DNA of 64,000 nt from Ureibacillus chungkukjangi (lineage in GTDB: Bacteria; Bacillota; Bacilli; Bacillales_A; Planococcaceae), in NCBI RefSeq assembly GCF_003217295.1, contig NZ_QJTJ01000017.1, forward strand, positions 1 to 64,000, given 5' to 3'. Every line of letters starts with the position of its first letter. Within the stretch, counting starts at the first letter, position 1. Under the pieces are notes generated by a model. The model had not been told where the DNA came from and made no database searches. It saw only the letters and a program-made list of their open reading frames with translations. Made by a program: the position numbers and the translations under genes. Positions 9,447 to 18,929 of the stretch are shown here, in pieces.

Positions 9447-10394
9447 CTATCGTTCGATATTTTCGCGTGCTCCTAAAAACACCTCTACATCTTCTAAATA
9501 AGGCAATCCTTCGTTATCTCCCTCTACTTGGACTACCATCGCACCGACTGCATTTGCTAATTGAATCGATTTTTCCACTGGCCAATCCTGAATGACCCCA
9601 TAAAGAAAGGCAGCATCAAAGCCGTCTCCAGCACCTACTGTATCGACAACCTTTTTCACAGGAAAGCCTGGGACATTTACAAATCTATTATTCTCCAAAA
9701 ATGATGATCCAACTGCTCCGTCCTTCATGATTACCTGACTGAAATCATATTTTTGAAGCTCTTTAATAAACCGCTCCTCATCTTCAGTATCAAATAAGAT
9801 TTCTAATTCCTCTCGGCCAGTCAATAAGAAATCGACATAGGGCAAATAGGATTGTAATGTCTGTCTTGCTTCTTCCTTTGACCAAAGCTTCAAACGAATA
9901 TTTGGATCTAAGGAGACCTTTACGCCATTGTCCTTTGCAATTTTAATCGCCTCTAAAATGACCTGACGATTTTGCTCTAAAATAGCTGGAAATACGCCAG
10001 TAACATGTAAAATTTTCGCTCTTTTTATATAATCAATCGGCAAATCATTACTATTAAATGTTTCTGTCGGTGATTTGTGGCGATAGTAAAATGTTTTGCT
10101 ATCCCCTGAAGCATGTACTTCCTTAAAGTTCAAGGATGTTGGATAGCCCTCGATCAGCTTTACCTCCGAAACATCAATACCCTCACCTCGAACAGTGTTG
10201 AGTATATGTCTGCCAAACTCATCTTTCCCTAGCCGACTAATCCAACCAGCCTGCAAGCCCAATCGTGCACAGCCAATCATTACATTCAATTCCGCTCCAC
10301 CAATTTTACGTTTAAATCCATCAACATAACGGAGTGGACCTTTCACTGAAGGGTCAAATGTAATCATGCCATCTCCAATTGTAATAATATCCAT
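9447..10394 (-). CDS. kdgK: 2-keto-3-deoxygluconate kinase (PfkB family)
   Basis: Phosphorylates KDG at position 6 to feed the aldolase encoded next. The ribokinase-fold motifs are visible: GGAELNV near the N-terminus and the anion-hole/catalytic motif GAGDGFDAAF near the C-terminus with the catalytic Asp. The start is placed at 10394 (315 residues), where GTGAGG precedes an ATG; a TTG at 10412 in the same frame has no clear ribosome site. Confidence 0.92.
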   Translation of the reverse strand: MDIITIGDGMITFDPSVKGPLRYVDGFKRKIGGAELNVMIGCARLGLQAGWISRLGKDEFGRHILNTVRGEGIDVSEVKLIEGYPTSLNFKEVHASGDSKTFYYRHKSPTETFNSNDLPIDYIKRAKILHVTGVFPAILEQNRQVILEAIKIAKDNGVKVSLDPNIRLKLWSKEEARQTLQSYLPYVDFLLTGREELEILFDTEDEERFIKELQKYDFSQVIMKDGAVGSSFLENNRFVNVPGFPVKKVVDTVGAGDGFDAAFLYGVIQDWPVEKSIQLANAVGAMVVQVEGDNEGLPYLEDVEVFLGARENIER

Positions 10395-10418
10395 ATCATT
10401 AACCTCACTCAATTCGAT

Positions 10419-11183
10419 TTATCGGCCCATCCAGCCTCCATCTACTACTAATACATGCCCTGAAACATAGTCAGATGCACGAGATGCTAAAAATACAGCT
10501 GTGCCTGCTAAATCATCTGCTTGGCCCCAACGTCCAGCCGGAATACGTTCTAAAATTGATTTATTTCTTTCCTCATTATTACGTAATGCCTCTGTATTAT
10601 TTGTAGAAATATAACCAGGTGCAATTGCATTCACTTGGACACCAAAAGCAGCCCATTCATTTGCTAATGCTTTTGTTAAGCCTGCAATTGCATGCTTACT
10701 TGTCGTATAACTAGGAACATTTATGCCACCTTGAAACGATAACAAAGAAGCAATATTAATAATTTTGCCTGATTCTTTTTCAACCATTTGTTTACCAATG
10801 GTTTGACATAGAGTAAATACGGAGTTGATGTTCACATCCATTACTCGATTCCATTCTTGAACATTATGAGCCGCTGCTGGTTCACGGTAGATAATCCCTG
10901 CATTATTCACTAAAATATCAATTGTATATTTATCTAAAATTGGTTGAAGATTCGATTGTAAATTTTCAACATCACTTAGATCTATTAAAAATGTTTCGTA
11001 AGTTCCTTGTAGTTCAGTAATTTTGTCTTGTGTTTCTTGCATATTATCCTGATGCCCAACTAATATTAAGTGAGCTCCAGCTGCTGCTAGTCCCACAGAA
11101 ATTGCTTGCCCAATCCCAGTACGGGCACCTGTTACAAGTGCAGTTTTTCCTTTTAGTGAAAAATAGTCTAATTGAAAACTCAT
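10419..11183 (-). CDS. kduD: Short-chain dehydrogenase, KduD-like
   Basis: A 254-residue classical SDR. The cofactor motif TGARTGIG, NNAG and the active-site residues Ser in ASLLSFQGG, Tyr and Lys in YTTSK are present. Size and the GRWG segment match 2-keto-3-deoxygluconate oxidoreductases (KduD), which reduce 2,5-diketo-3-deoxygluconate to KDG after KduI. The start at 11183 has GGAGAG 8 bases upstream; the ATG at 11198 lacks one. A second KduD-like enzyme is encoded directly upstream, so which of the two is the true KduD is not settled. Confidence 0.82.
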   Translation of the reverse strand: MSFQLDYFSLKGKTALVTGARTGIGQAISVGLAAAGAHLILVGHQDNMQETQDKITELQGTYETFLIDLSDVENLQSNLQPILDKYTIDILVNNAGIIYREPAAAHNVQEWNRVMDVNINSVFTLCQTIGKQMVEKESGKIINIASLLSFQGGINVPSYTTSKHAIAGLTKALANEWAAFGVQVNAIAPGYISTNNTEALRNNEERNKSILERIPAGRWGQADDLAGTAVFLASRASDYVSGHVLVVDGGWMGR

Positions 11184-11248
11184 GCTTCTTCTCTCCATTT
11201 CTATTGGAAATTCAACTATTCTTGATTTCTTAAATTATTGGACGCTTA

Positions 11249-12004
11249 TTATCTACCTAACCAGCCGCCATCGATGGCCATTGTAAAACCATGAACATAA
11301 TCGGAGGCACCTGATGCTAAAAAGACTACAGCCCCTTGCATATCTTTACCTGTTCCCCAGCGACCTGCAGGAATACGTTCCATTATTTGTCGACTTCTTA
11401 CTTCATCTTGAATAAGTGCTTCATTCATATCTGTTGCCATATAACCAGGCGCTACACAATTGACATTGATGCCTTTTGAGGCCCATTCATTTGCTAGAGA
11501 TTTAGTGAATTGCATAACTGCTCCCTTACTTGCAGCATAGGCAGGAACAGTAAGCCCTCCTTGAAATGAGAGTAAGGATGCGACATTGATGATTTTTCCG
11601 TACCCGCGTTCTAGCATAGGTTTTCCGAATGTTTGGCATAAACTAAAGACAGCATTTGCATTGACATTCATCACATAATTCCAATCCTCTTGAGGAAATT
11701 CAACAGCTGGATGTCGTTTTTGAACCCCAGCATTATTCACTAAAATATCAATCTTACCTAGCTTTTCTTCTATTATAGATAGAAGCTCTTTATGCAAAGC
11801 TAGATCGCTGATATCAAAAGCAATTGATACAGCTTTTACACCAAAGCTTTCTAGCTCTTTTACAGTCTCTGGACTTTCCGTTCTTGAAATAATGGCTACA
11901 TTAGCTCCTGCCTCAGCTAAACCAAGAGCGATATCCTTACCTAATCCACGGCTTCCGCCAGTTACTACAGCATTTTTACCAGTCAAGTCAAATAAATGGT
12001 TCAT
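11249..12004 (-). CDS. Short-chain dehydrogenase, second KduD-like paralogue
   Basis: A 251-residue classical SDR with TGGSRGLG cofactor motif, NNAG, Ser in ASLLSFQGG and the YAASK catalytic pair. It is clearly related to the next gene; the ASLLSFQGG and IPAGRWG blocks are identical. The start at 12004 is fixed by TAGGAGGAAACGC; the longer frame to 12043 has no ribosome site and would overlap the upstream dehydrogenase. Two such enzymes in one uronate operon suggest a second substrate, for example a differently configured uronate or its reduced form. That is inference. Confidence 0.85.
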   Translation of the reverse strand: MNHLFDLTGKNAVVTGGSRGLGKDIALGLAEAGANVAIISRTESPETVKELESFGVKAVSIAFDISDLALHKELLSIIEEKLGKIDILVNNAGVQKRHPAVEFPQEDWNYVMNVNANAVFSLCQTFGKPMLERGYGKIINVASLLSFQGGLTVPAYAASKGAVMQFTKSLANEWASKGINVNCVAPGYMATDMNEALIQDEVRSRQIMERIPAGRWGTGKDMQGAVVFLASGASDYVHGFTMAIDGGWLGR

Positions 12005-12014
12005 GCGTTTCCTC

Positions 12015-13016
12015 CTAAAATGCGTATAAAACTTTAATCGCATTTGTTGGTGTTGTTAATAATTCAAAGCCTTCTGATGCTTGTTCCGAACTTAATACAT
12101 GGGTTATAATCTCAGCAAACTGAGGAACCTTTGTTATTAAATCTAGTGCTAACTCTATATCCCGTTTTGTATAGACTCTGACAAATTGAATCGATAGCTC
12201 CTTGAACATCCCCTGGATTAAATTCATCTCAGTTGGCTTTTTATAGGCAGCAACAATTACAATCGTTCCCTGGACCTTCACGATTTCTGTTACTTGTTTT
12301 AAAACTGAGGGATGACCTGCACAGTCAAATACATAGTCAATTCCAGTATTTCCTGTCATTTTAGCTAGCTCTTGAACTACGTCATCTTTCATAGAATTGA
12401 ATGTAGTAAACCCTAATTCTTGTGCCTTTTGAAGTCGCAATTCATTCGCTTCAATAACGATTACCTCTGACGCTCCATATGCTCGTAATGTTAAAGCTAC
12501 ACACAAGCCGATTGTTCCGGCACCATACACAACAGCACGATCCCCAACAAGAAATTTTGCTGTCCTTACAGCATGTACTGCAACAGCAATTGGTTCAGAA
12601 AGTGCGCCAAGTTTTAAGGAAACATCCTCTGGTAATGGAATGACTTTATCTGCCTCAACGGCTACATATTCTGCCATACCGCCATCAACATCAATCCCTA
12701 CTAATTTTAAATCGTCACACACGTGAGATTGTCCGGTGCTGCAAGGGATACAAGTTCCACAGCTTATTAAAGGGTTAACTGTCACATTTGTACCAATTGG
12801 GAATTTAGGGTGTTCACTTTCTATTGTTGCTGAAAATTCGTGTCCTAGAATAAGAGGAGCTTGTGCTCGTGGATGTGTGCCTGCAAAAATATTTAAATCA
12901 GTTCCACAAATCCCTGCATAAGCATTTTTTAATAAGACGTAGCCTTTAGGTACCTGTGGTTTCTCTACTTCTTTACATTCAACAGTATTTGGAGCTGTAT
13001 AAATAATTGCTTTCAC
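12015..13016 (-). CDS. Zinc-dependent alcohol dehydrogenase (polyol/threonine DH type)
   Basis: A 333-residue medium-chain dehydrogenase. Catalytic zinc ligands are Cys37 in GICGTD and His58 with Glu59 in GHEF. A four-cysteine structural zinc site is formed by the CGTCIPCSTGQSHVC segment. The NAD Rossmann motif is GAGTIG. The start is GTG at 13016 with AAAGGAGG before it. It is encoded inside the uronate operon and likely oxidises a C3/C5 hydroxyl of an aldonate or uronate derivative, as L-idonate or galactonate dehydrogenases do; the exact substrate is unknown. Confidence 0.87.
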   Translation of the reverse strand: MKAIIYTAPNTVECKEVEKPQVPKGYVLLKNAYAGICGTDLNIFAGTHPRAQAPLILGHEFSATIESEHPKFPIGTNVTVNPLISCGTCIPCSTGQSHVCDDLKLVGIDVDGGMAEYVAVEADKVIPLPEDVSLKLGALSEPIAVAVHAVRTAKFLVGDRAVVYGAGTIGLCVALTLRAYGASEVIVIEANELRLQKAQELGFTTFNSMKDDVVQELAKMTGNTGIDYVFDCAGHPSVLKQVTEIVKVQGTIVIVAAYKKPTEMNLIQGMFKELSIQFVRVYTKRDIELALDLITKVPQFAEIITHVLSSEQASEGFELLTTPTNAIKVLYAF

Positions 13017-13055
13017 GTATTTTCCTCCTTTACATCGGTTTCCTTAACGAGATTA

Positions 13056-13102
13056 GAAAAGCGACCAAAAGTACCTCTTATAATACCTTCGGACGCCTTT
13101 TC
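13056..13102 (-). terminator. Hairpin between TRAP permease and dehydrogenase genes
   Basis: On the minus strand AAAAGGCGTCCGAAGGTA pairs, with wobbles, to TACTTTTGGTCGCTTTT. Only four T follow, so it may be a partial terminator or mRNA-processing hairpin that lowers expression of downstream genes relative to the transporter. Confidence 0.5.
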
Positions 13103-13107
13103 AATTG

Positions 13108-14415
13108 TTATTTAATAAGGCCTAGTAATTGCGGTAACCATAATGAAAGTTGTGGTATATATGTAACTAATAATAGAACTACAACCGTTACTGCAAAAAA
13201 CGGTATTAATGGTCGAATTACTTGTTCAATTTTCAATTTCGCTACACGTGCACCGATAAATAAAACTGGTCCTACAGGTGGAGTGATCGTACCAATACTT
13301 AAATTGAAAACAACCATGATTCCGAAGTGTACTGGATCCATTCCAAACTGTGTAACAATTGGGAAGAAAATTGGTGTGAAGATTAATATCGCTGGTGTAG
13401 GGTCCATAAATGTACCTACTATTAAAAGCACGATATTCATGATGATTAAAATAATAATCATGTTATCTGTAAATCCTAATAATAAATCAGCTATTAACTT
13501 TGGAATGCCTGTAAACGACATCACCCAAGACATAATTGTTGAAACGCCAATTAAGAAAATTACGATCGCTGTTGTGCGAGTTGAATCCATCAATATTTTA
13601 GGCAAATCTTTAACTTTAATCGTTTTATATATAAACGAAAGCAACAAGGCATAAACAACAGCTATCGCTGAACCCTCTGTTGCTGTAAATACGCCCATAA
13701 TGATACCACCAATTACAATGATGATTAAAAATAGACTTGGAATCGCATCTATAAAAACTTTTAACGCTAATTTAAATGGAACTCTTTCATTTGATTTATA
13801 GCCTTTTCTTTTTGCTATGAAAAACGCCATAATCATACATGCAATTCCCCATAAGATTCCCGGAACATATCCTGCCATAAATAGTGCTGCAATCGACGTT
13901 CCTCCACTTACTAGGGAAAAAACAATTAGTGTATTACTCGGTGGAATCAGCATTCCTGTTGGGGCTGATGCAATATTTACGGCCGCACTAAAAGTACGAT
14001 CATACCCTTCCTTTTCCTGCATTGGAGCCATTGTTGAACCAACAGCAGCTGCTGCAGCAACAGCAGATCCTGAAATCGAACCAAACATCATATTAGCTAA
14101 AATATTGGTTTGTGCTAAAGATCCAGGCATACGTCCTGATAATACCTTGGCACAGTTCACCAGACGCATAGCAATTCCACCATTATTCATAATAACTCCA
14201 GCTAATATAAAGAAAGGAATTGCTAATAATGCAAAGGAATTCATCCCTGTAAACATTCGTTGTGCTGAAGCCTGAAGAGCATTTTGAGGATCTAAAATCG
14301 AAAACATAGCTAGCATCGACGCGATCCCCACACTAATACTAATTGGAGCACCAATTATTAAAAAGAATGCTACCCCTGCAAATAAAATTAAAGCTGCTAT
14401 CCCTGCAGATATCAT
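13108..14415 (-). CDS. TRAP transporter large permease (DctM type)
   Basis: A 435-residue, very hydrophobic protein with a dozen or so membrane segments. Family motifs include PFFILAGVIMNNGGIA, GSISGSAVAAAAAVGS and the NTLIVFS region of the re-entrant hairpins. It is the sodium- or proton-coupled translocation subunit that works with the DctQ and DctP proteins encoded upstream. GAGGAGC precedes the ATG. The context predicts a uronate-type acid sugar as cargo. Confidence 0.93.
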   Translation of the reverse strand: MISAGIAALILFAGVAFFLIIGAPISISVGIASMLAMFSILDPQNALQASAQRMFTGMNSFALLAIPFFILAGVIMNNGGIAMRLVNCAKVLSGRMPGSLAQTNILANMMFGSISGSAVAAAAAVGSTMAPMQEKEGYDRTFSAAVNIASAPTGMLIPPSNTLIVFSLVSGGTSIAALFMAGYVPGILWGIACMIMAFFIAKRKGYKSNERVPFKLALKVFIDAIPSLFLIIIVIGGIIMGVFTATEGSAIAVVYALLLSFIYKTIKVKDLPKILMDSTRTTAIVIFLIGVSTIMSWVMSFTGIPKLIADLLLGFTDNMIIILIIMNIVLLIVGTFMDPTPAILIFTPIFFPIVTQFGMDPVHFGIMVVFNLSIGTITPPVGPVLFIGARVAKLKIEQVIRPLIPFFAVTVVVLLLVTYIPQLSLWLPQLLGLIK

Positions 14416-14438
14416 CGCTTTTTGCTCCTCTCTTGTTA

Positions 14439-14924
14439 TTACACAGCTTCCAATGGTTTTTTATTTTTCGCAATTGTATAGATGTTGTAAATGCAATAGA
14501 AAATAATAAATACTCCGCATATCGGCATCGCTGCATATAAGTAACCGACTGGTATTTGTAACGCCGCTGATAATTGAGTCCATGCTAATTTTGTAATCGT
14601 CATCCCACCAGAAAGTAAAACAAGAGCAGAGAAGAAAATAATACTTAGCTCTATAAAGATTTGTGTAACCATTTTTAATTTTTTCGGGAATGCTTCTTGA
14701 ATGAATTCAATACGCATATGTCCATTTTCTCCAAATACAAAGGCAGCTCCAAATAGCACTAGCCAAACAAAACAATATTTCGCTAATTCCTCTGAGAAAG
14801 CACTTGGATTATTCAATACAAAACGTGTAAATACCTGCCACGTAACAAGGAGAACTAATGCGCCGAATAACACGACGCATATAGTTGATAAAATCTTATC
14901 AAGCACTTTTTTTATTGTCTCCAT
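14439..14924 (-). CDS. TRAP transporter small permease (DctQ type)
   Basis: A 161-residue protein with four hydrophobic segments, the normal DctQ layout. The ELAKYCFVWLVLFGAAFVF region, of which only ELA, W and G are key, is typical, with GHMRIEF after it. The ribosome site GGTGGTGA is weaker than those of its neighbours. It lies between dctP and dctM genes and forms the membrane complex with DctM. Confidence 0.92.
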   Translation of the reverse strand: METIKKVLDKILSTICVVLFGALVLLVTWQVFTRFVLNNPSAFSEELAKYCFVWLVLFGAAFVFGENGHMRIEFIQEAFPKKLKMVTQIFIELSIIFFSALVLLSGGMTITKLAWTQLSAALQIPVGYLYAAMPICGVFIIFYCIYNIYTIAKNKKPLEAV

Positions 14925-14938
14925 GAAATCACCACCAA

Positions 14939-15973
14939 TTATTTTGCTGCTTCACGAACTTTTTCATATAATTTCTTAGCATTTTCAGAAGTTAACTTCT
15001 CTTGAACAACCGGTTCTGTAGCTTTACGGAATAAATCTACATCCACTTCGTTGAAAGTTGCTCCAGCTGCTTCAGCATCAGCAATTGCTTTTTTTGCATC
15101 CTCATCCCACATCTCAACCTCGTGGTCAATAGCCTTTGCTAACTCATCTTTAAAGATTTGTTGATGCTCTTCACTCATACCATCAAATAGCTGTGAGTTG
15201 ATAAGTAAAAAGTCGGGTAGCATTAAGTGATTTGTATATGAATAATACGGTGAGATTTCTGCGTGTTTAAGGTTAGCAAAGATAAGCTCGTTATTTTCTC
15301 CACCATCAATTACACCTGATTGAATCGCTGTATATACTTCACCTTGGCCCATTGGTGTACCAGTACCGCCCATTTGTTCCATCATTTTAATATTTGTATC
15401 CGACTCGATAATACGAATCTTTAATCCTTTTAAATCTTCAGGAGTATTAATAGGTTTTTTACTGTTGTATACATTACGCACACCTGAATGGAATGCACCA
15501 GCTACATATAAACCTTGGTCTTTAAGAGAAGAATATAAATCCCCTACGATTTCTTCATCACTCAATACAGACATTTGATGTTCTGCTGATTCAAAAACAT
15601 AAGGTAAGTTAAATACTGCGAAATCCTCATTGAAGTTTTCTAGTAAGCTTCCTGCTACAATCGACATTTGAATTGTTCCAGTTTGAACTAGTTCAACTGT
15701 TTCACGTTGTGCCCCTAATAATTCATTTGGGAAGATATCGATTTCATATGCTCCATCTGTAAGCTCTTTAAATTTTTCACCAAACTCTTCCATCGCTTTA
15801 TATTGTGGATGATTTTCTGGTTGGTTAAATGCCACTTTTAAAACCTGTGTTTCACCGCTTGAAGACGCTTCACCTGAAGCTGGAATTTTTTCATCCCCGC
15901 CACAAGCTACTAATATAGCTAAAACTAATCCCATAACCCCTAATAACATTAACTGTTTGAATGACTTTTTCAT
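14939..15973 (-). CDS. TRAP transporter binding lipoprotein (DctP type)
   Basis: A 344-residue solute receptor. The signal peptide ends in a lipobox LVAC (Cys24 from the 15973 start). The DctP domain shows the conserved region around residues 160-175 (LKGLKIRIIES) with the substrate-carboxylate arginine. In Gram-positives TRAP receptors are tethered as lipoproteins, as here. The start at 15973 is set by TTGGAGGGG; a TTG at 15988 lies inside that ribosome site. Neighbouring genes point to hexuronates or unsaturated uronates as ligand. Confidence 0.93.
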   Translation of the reverse strand: MKKSFKQLMLLGVMGLVLAILVACGGDEKIPASGEASSSGETQVLKVAFNQPENHPQYKAMEEFGEKFKELTDGAYEIDIFPNELLGAQRETVELVQTGTIQMSIVAGSLLENFNEDFAVFNLPYVFESAEHQMSVLSDEEIVGDLYSSLKDQGLYVAGAFHSGVRNVYNSKKPINTPEDLKGLKIRIIESDTNIKMMEQMGGTGTPMGQGEVYTAIQSGVIDGGENNELIFANLKHAEISPYYSYTNHLMLPDFLLINSQLFDGMSEEHQQIFKDELAKAIDHEVEMWDEDAKKAIADAEAAGATFNEVDVDLFRKATEPVVQEKLTSENAKKLYEKVREAAK

Positions 15974-16001
15974 TTTGGTCCCCTCCAAATATGAGTAATA
16001 A

Positions 16002-16958
16002 TTAAATTTTATTTACAGGATAGTGAAGCTTTTCATGCTTCACATATCTCACTGCTTCTTCAGCAACTTTTCTCTTTAGCTCTTGAGCTGCTTGCTCTGA
16101 ATACCAAGCCATATGCGGTGTACATATAAATTGTTCTAGCGCTAGCAACGGTGAAGTTGAACTTATCGGTTCCTTTTCCGTTACGTCCAATGCAGCACCT
16201 GCAATTTCTTTAGAAGCCAGTGCTTCATATAGCGCAGCTTCATCAACAATGCCCCCTCTTGATACATTGATGAGATAGCTCGTCGACTTCATTTTTGCGA
16301 ATACGCTTTCATCAAATAAATGATGGGCTTGATCTGAGGGACAGTGAATTGAAACAATATCTGCCTGTGTAATAAGCTGCTCAAAATCTACAAACTCAAT
16401 AAACGATAAGGTAGAATCATGTTTCTTAGACTTTGCTGAAATATCATAGGCAATTACTTTACAACCTAATGCATGAACCTTTCTCGCAAAGACTGAACCA
16501 ATACGTCCTGCACCAACAATCCCTACCACTTGTTCGTTATGACGATAGATTGGGATACTCTCTTGATAGTCCCATACTCCCTCTTTAACCAATTGAGTCA
16601 TTTTTGTAATTTTCCTTGTAAGCGTTAACATTAGTGCTAAAGCATGGTCAGCAACTTCATGTGTTCCATAATCCGGTACATTACAAATCTGTACTCCATA
16701 TTTCGTTGCTGCTGCTAAATCAATATTATTTACTCCTACACCATAGCGAACGACCAATTTTAAATGAGGTAGCTGAGAAAGCACCTTTTCAGTAAAAGGT
16801 GCATACTGATTAATGATTACAGATGCTTCCTGGCAATTATGAATTACATCTTCTTCTGTTAGATTTTGTTGTAATTCTAGGAAAATATTATTTTCACTAA
16901 AAATCTTTCTTTCAATCTCAATATCCTGATGATCACAGTCGGAAATAATCACTTTCAT
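16002..16958 (-). CDS. D-isomer-specific 2-hydroxyacid dehydrogenase
   Basis: A 318-residue NAD-dependent dehydrogenase of the PGDH/CtBP superfamily. The Rossmann motif GAGRIGSVFA, catalytic Arg in NVSRGGIVDE, Glu in EKEP and the general-acid His in TPHMAWYSE are present. AGGTGAT precedes the ATG. It sits 21 bases after kduI and before the TRAP genes. A role in reducing a 2-keto acid sugar, or in D-glycerate or hydroxypyruvate metabolism, is possible; none is proven. Confidence 0.87.
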   Translation of the reverse strand: MKVIISDCDHQDIEIERKIFSENNIFLELQQNLTEEDVIHNCQEASVIINQYAPFTEKVLSQLPHLKLVVRYGVGVNNIDLAAATKYGVQICNVPDYGTHEVADHALALMLTLTRKITKMTQLVKEGVWDYQESIPIYRHNEQVVGIVGAGRIGSVFARKVHALGCKVIAYDISAKSKKHDSTLSFIEFVDFEQLITQADIVSIHCPSDQAHHLFDESVFAKMKSTSYLINVSRGGIVDEAALYEALASKEIAGAALDVTEKEPISSTSPLLALEQFICTPHMAWYSEQAAQELKRKVAEEAVRYVKHEKLHYPVNKI

Positions 16959-16979
16959 TTAGCATCACCTATTTTGAGT

Positions 16980-17810
16980 TTATTTCAAATCCTTCATAGC
17001 AACATGGTCCATATCATCAAAATCTAAATTTTCTCCACACATTCCCCAGATGAATGTGTAGCTTTTCGTGCCAATTCCAGAGTGAATCGACCAACTTGGA
17101 GATAACACTGCCTGCTCGTTTGCCATTACAATATGGCGAGTTTCGCTTGGCTGCCCCATTAAGTGGAATACTCGTGTATCCTCATCCATATCAAAATAGA
17201 AATATACTTCCATTCGACGTTCATGTGTATGACAAGGCATTGTATTCCAGCCACTGCCTTCTTCCAACACAGTCATTCCCATGCTTAGCTGGCAAGTTTC
17301 TAATACATCCGGATGAATGTACTGATTAATCACGCGTTTATTCATGTTCGTATCAGCACCCATAGGACGTTTGATGGCCTTTTCTTGATCAATCTTTACT
17401 GTTGGATATTTAGCATGAGCTGGACAGCAATTTATATAGAATTTTGCTGGATTACTAGAATCAACCGATTCAAAATATAGCTCCTCAGTTCCTCTGCCAA
17501 TATATAAAGCTTCCTTATTACCAATCTCGTAAATGTCTCCATCACAGATTATACGTCCAGGGCCACCTACATTAATAACACCCATCTCACGTCGTTCTAA
17601 GAAGTACTTTGCTGCTAGCTCTTTGCCAGCATCTAAAGTTACCTTTTGGTCGATTGGATAAATCCCTCCGTAAATAATTCGATCTACGTGGCTGTAATTT
17701 AATGTCCCTTCATTTTCAACAAACAATTTTTCCATTAAAAATTCTTCTCTTAATTTTTCAGTAGTGTAATGCTTCACATCTTCAGGGTGATGTGCATAAA
17801 CGATTTTCAT
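16980..17810 (-). CDS. kduI: 5-keto-4-deoxyuronate isomerase
   Basis: Isomerises 4-deoxy-L-threo-5-hexosulose uronate to 2,5-diketo-3-deoxygluconate, a step in breakdown of unsaturated pectin or glycosaminoglycan uronates. The 276-residue cupin has the four metal ligands His194, His196, Glu201 and His243, each two positions from the corresponding residues known in the E. coli enzyme. GGGGGA precedes the ATG. It is the first gene of the operon, next to a cre-like site and divergent from an IclR regulator. Confidence 0.95.
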   Translation of the reverse strand: MKIVYAHHPEDVKHYTTEKLREEFLMEKLFVENEGTLNYSHVDRIIYGGIYPIDQKVTLDAGKELAAKYFLERREMGVINVGGPGRIICDGDIYEIGNKEALYIGRGTEELYFESVDSSNPAKFYINCCPAHAKYPTVKIDQEKAIKRPMGADTNMNKRVINQYIHPDVLETCQLSMGMTVLEEGSGWNTMPCHTHERRMEVYFYFDMDEDTRVFHLMGQPSETRHIVMANEQAVLSPSWSIHSGIGTKSYTFIWGMCGENLDFDDMDHVAMKDLK

Positions 17811-17828
17811 TATTTTTCCCCCTTATTA

Positions 17829-17842
17829 AGAAAGCGCTATCA
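17829..17842. promoter_or_regulatory. cre-like site (CcpA operator) before kduI
   Basis: AGAAAGCGCTATCA matches the catabolite-responsive consensus TGWAANCGNTNWCA at all but the first base. It lies 19-32 bases before the kduI start, suitable for glucose repression of the whole uronate operon. Confidence 0.65.
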
Positions 17843-17853
17843 GAAATAATATC

Positions 17854-17879
17854 GTTCCACAATGCAGAACACAGTTCCA
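17854..17879. promoter_or_regulatory. Candidate IclR-family operator
   Basis: GTTCCA occurs at 17854-17859 and 17874-17879, and GTTC...GAAC forms a 17-base inverted repeat (17854-17870). It lies in the divergent spacer between kduI and the IclR gene. The repeat is short, so the assignment is tentative. Confidence 0.35.
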
Positions 17880-18047
17880 ATTTATAATAATTATATTCGT
17901 TAAAATTTTCAATTACAAGAAGAAAATGATTATTCTGTGAATAATAATAACAATTATTAACTTTTTGATGTATCATTTACAAATCGATAGTTTTTCGAAT
18001 ATGATTGTTAAAGGCATAGAATTTTTTAGAAATGGTGGAGAAATAAA

Positions 18048-18809
18048 ATGGCAACCGTACAATCTATTGAACGTGCTTTTTTCATATTAGAGCATTTATC
18101 TGAGCATCCTAACGGCATGCAAATTACAAAATTAGCTTCGGAAACGAGCTTGTCCAAAAGTACAGTCCATCGATTATTGTCTACATTGATTGAGCTACAA
18201 TATGTTAGAAAAGATGCAGAAACAGACCGATACTACCTGAGCTATCGTACGTTATACTTAACTCGCAATATATTAAGCAATTCAAGTTTAATAACTGTAG
18301 CAAAGCCCTTACTACAACAATTAGTAAATGAAATCAACGAAACAGTGCATTTATGTATCGAAGAAAATGAAGAGGTTATTTACATAGACAAAATCGAGAG
18401 TAACCAAACAATACGAATGTATTCTCGTATCGGAAGCCGTGCACCTATGTATTGTACAGGTGTTGGGAAAATGATGTTATCTGGTAAAGACGAAAACACT
18501 CTGCGTGATATCATCACAAGAATACATTTTACTAAACGCACGGATTACACCATTTTAACTCCCAACGACTTACTTCAAGAAATTTCTAAAATTAAAGAAG
18601 TCGGATATTCACTTGATAATATAGAAAACGAAGATGGCATTCGCTGTATTGCAGCCCCTATTTATGATTTTACAGGCAAGATCATTGGAAGTTTCAGTAT
18701 TTCTGGTCCAAGTACTCGCGTAACAATGGAAAGAATTGAGACGGAATTAGCAGAAAAAATATTAAATACATCAAGAGCTATCTCCTCCCAACTTGGTTAT
18801 GGTCAATAA
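18048..18809 (+). CDS. IclR-family regulator (KdgR-like)
   Basis: A 253-residue IclR protein. The N-terminal winged helix-turn-helix covers residues 1-65 (ITKLASETSLSKSTVHRLLS). The C-terminal effector domain holds the GSRAPMYCTGVGKMML segment and CIAAPIYD typical of IclR ligand pockets. GGTGGAG precedes the ATG. Divergent from kduI and the uronate operon, it is the obvious controller, probably repressing until KDG or a related keto acid binds. The repressor mode is known for KdgR relatives and inferred here. Confidence 0.88.
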   Translation: MATVQSIERAFFILEHLSEHPNGMQITKLASETSLSKSTVHRLLSTLIELQYVRKDAETDRYYLSYRTLYLTRNILSNSSLITVAKPLLQQLVNEINETVHLCIEENEEVIYIDKIESNQTIRMYSRIGSRAPMYCTGVGKMMLSGKDENTLRDIITRIHFTKRTDYTILTPNDLLQEISKIKEVGYSLDNIENEDGIRCIAAPIYDFTGKIIGSFSISGPSTRVTMERIETELAEKILNTSRAISSQLGYGQ

Positions 18810-18839
18810 AAACTTTAGATTATATAAGAATTTAGAATA

Positions 18840-18880
18840 AAAACTGCTTCTTACCTTTTACGATAAGAGAGCAGTTTTTT
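18840..18880 (+). terminator. Terminator of the IclR gene
   Basis: AAAACTGCTTCTTA pairs with TAAGAGAGCAGTTTT, interrupted by one mismatch, and ends in a T run. Confidence 0.85.
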
Positions 18881-18895
18881 GCTTTTTCGATATAG

Positions 18896-18919
18896 AAAAA
18901 GAGAGCCTTCATAGCTCTC
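18896..18919 (-). terminator. Terminator of the VanZ-excalibur genes
   Basis: On the minus strand GAGAGC (18919-18914) pairs with GCTCTC (18906-18901) and is followed by a T run. Confidence 0.75.
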
Positions 18920-18929
18920 TTCTCTCTTC

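Noticed and set aside
13007-14275. Plus-strand frames opposite dctM
   Set aside because: They mirror the hydrophobic codons of dctM, have no ribosome sites and no recognisable family.
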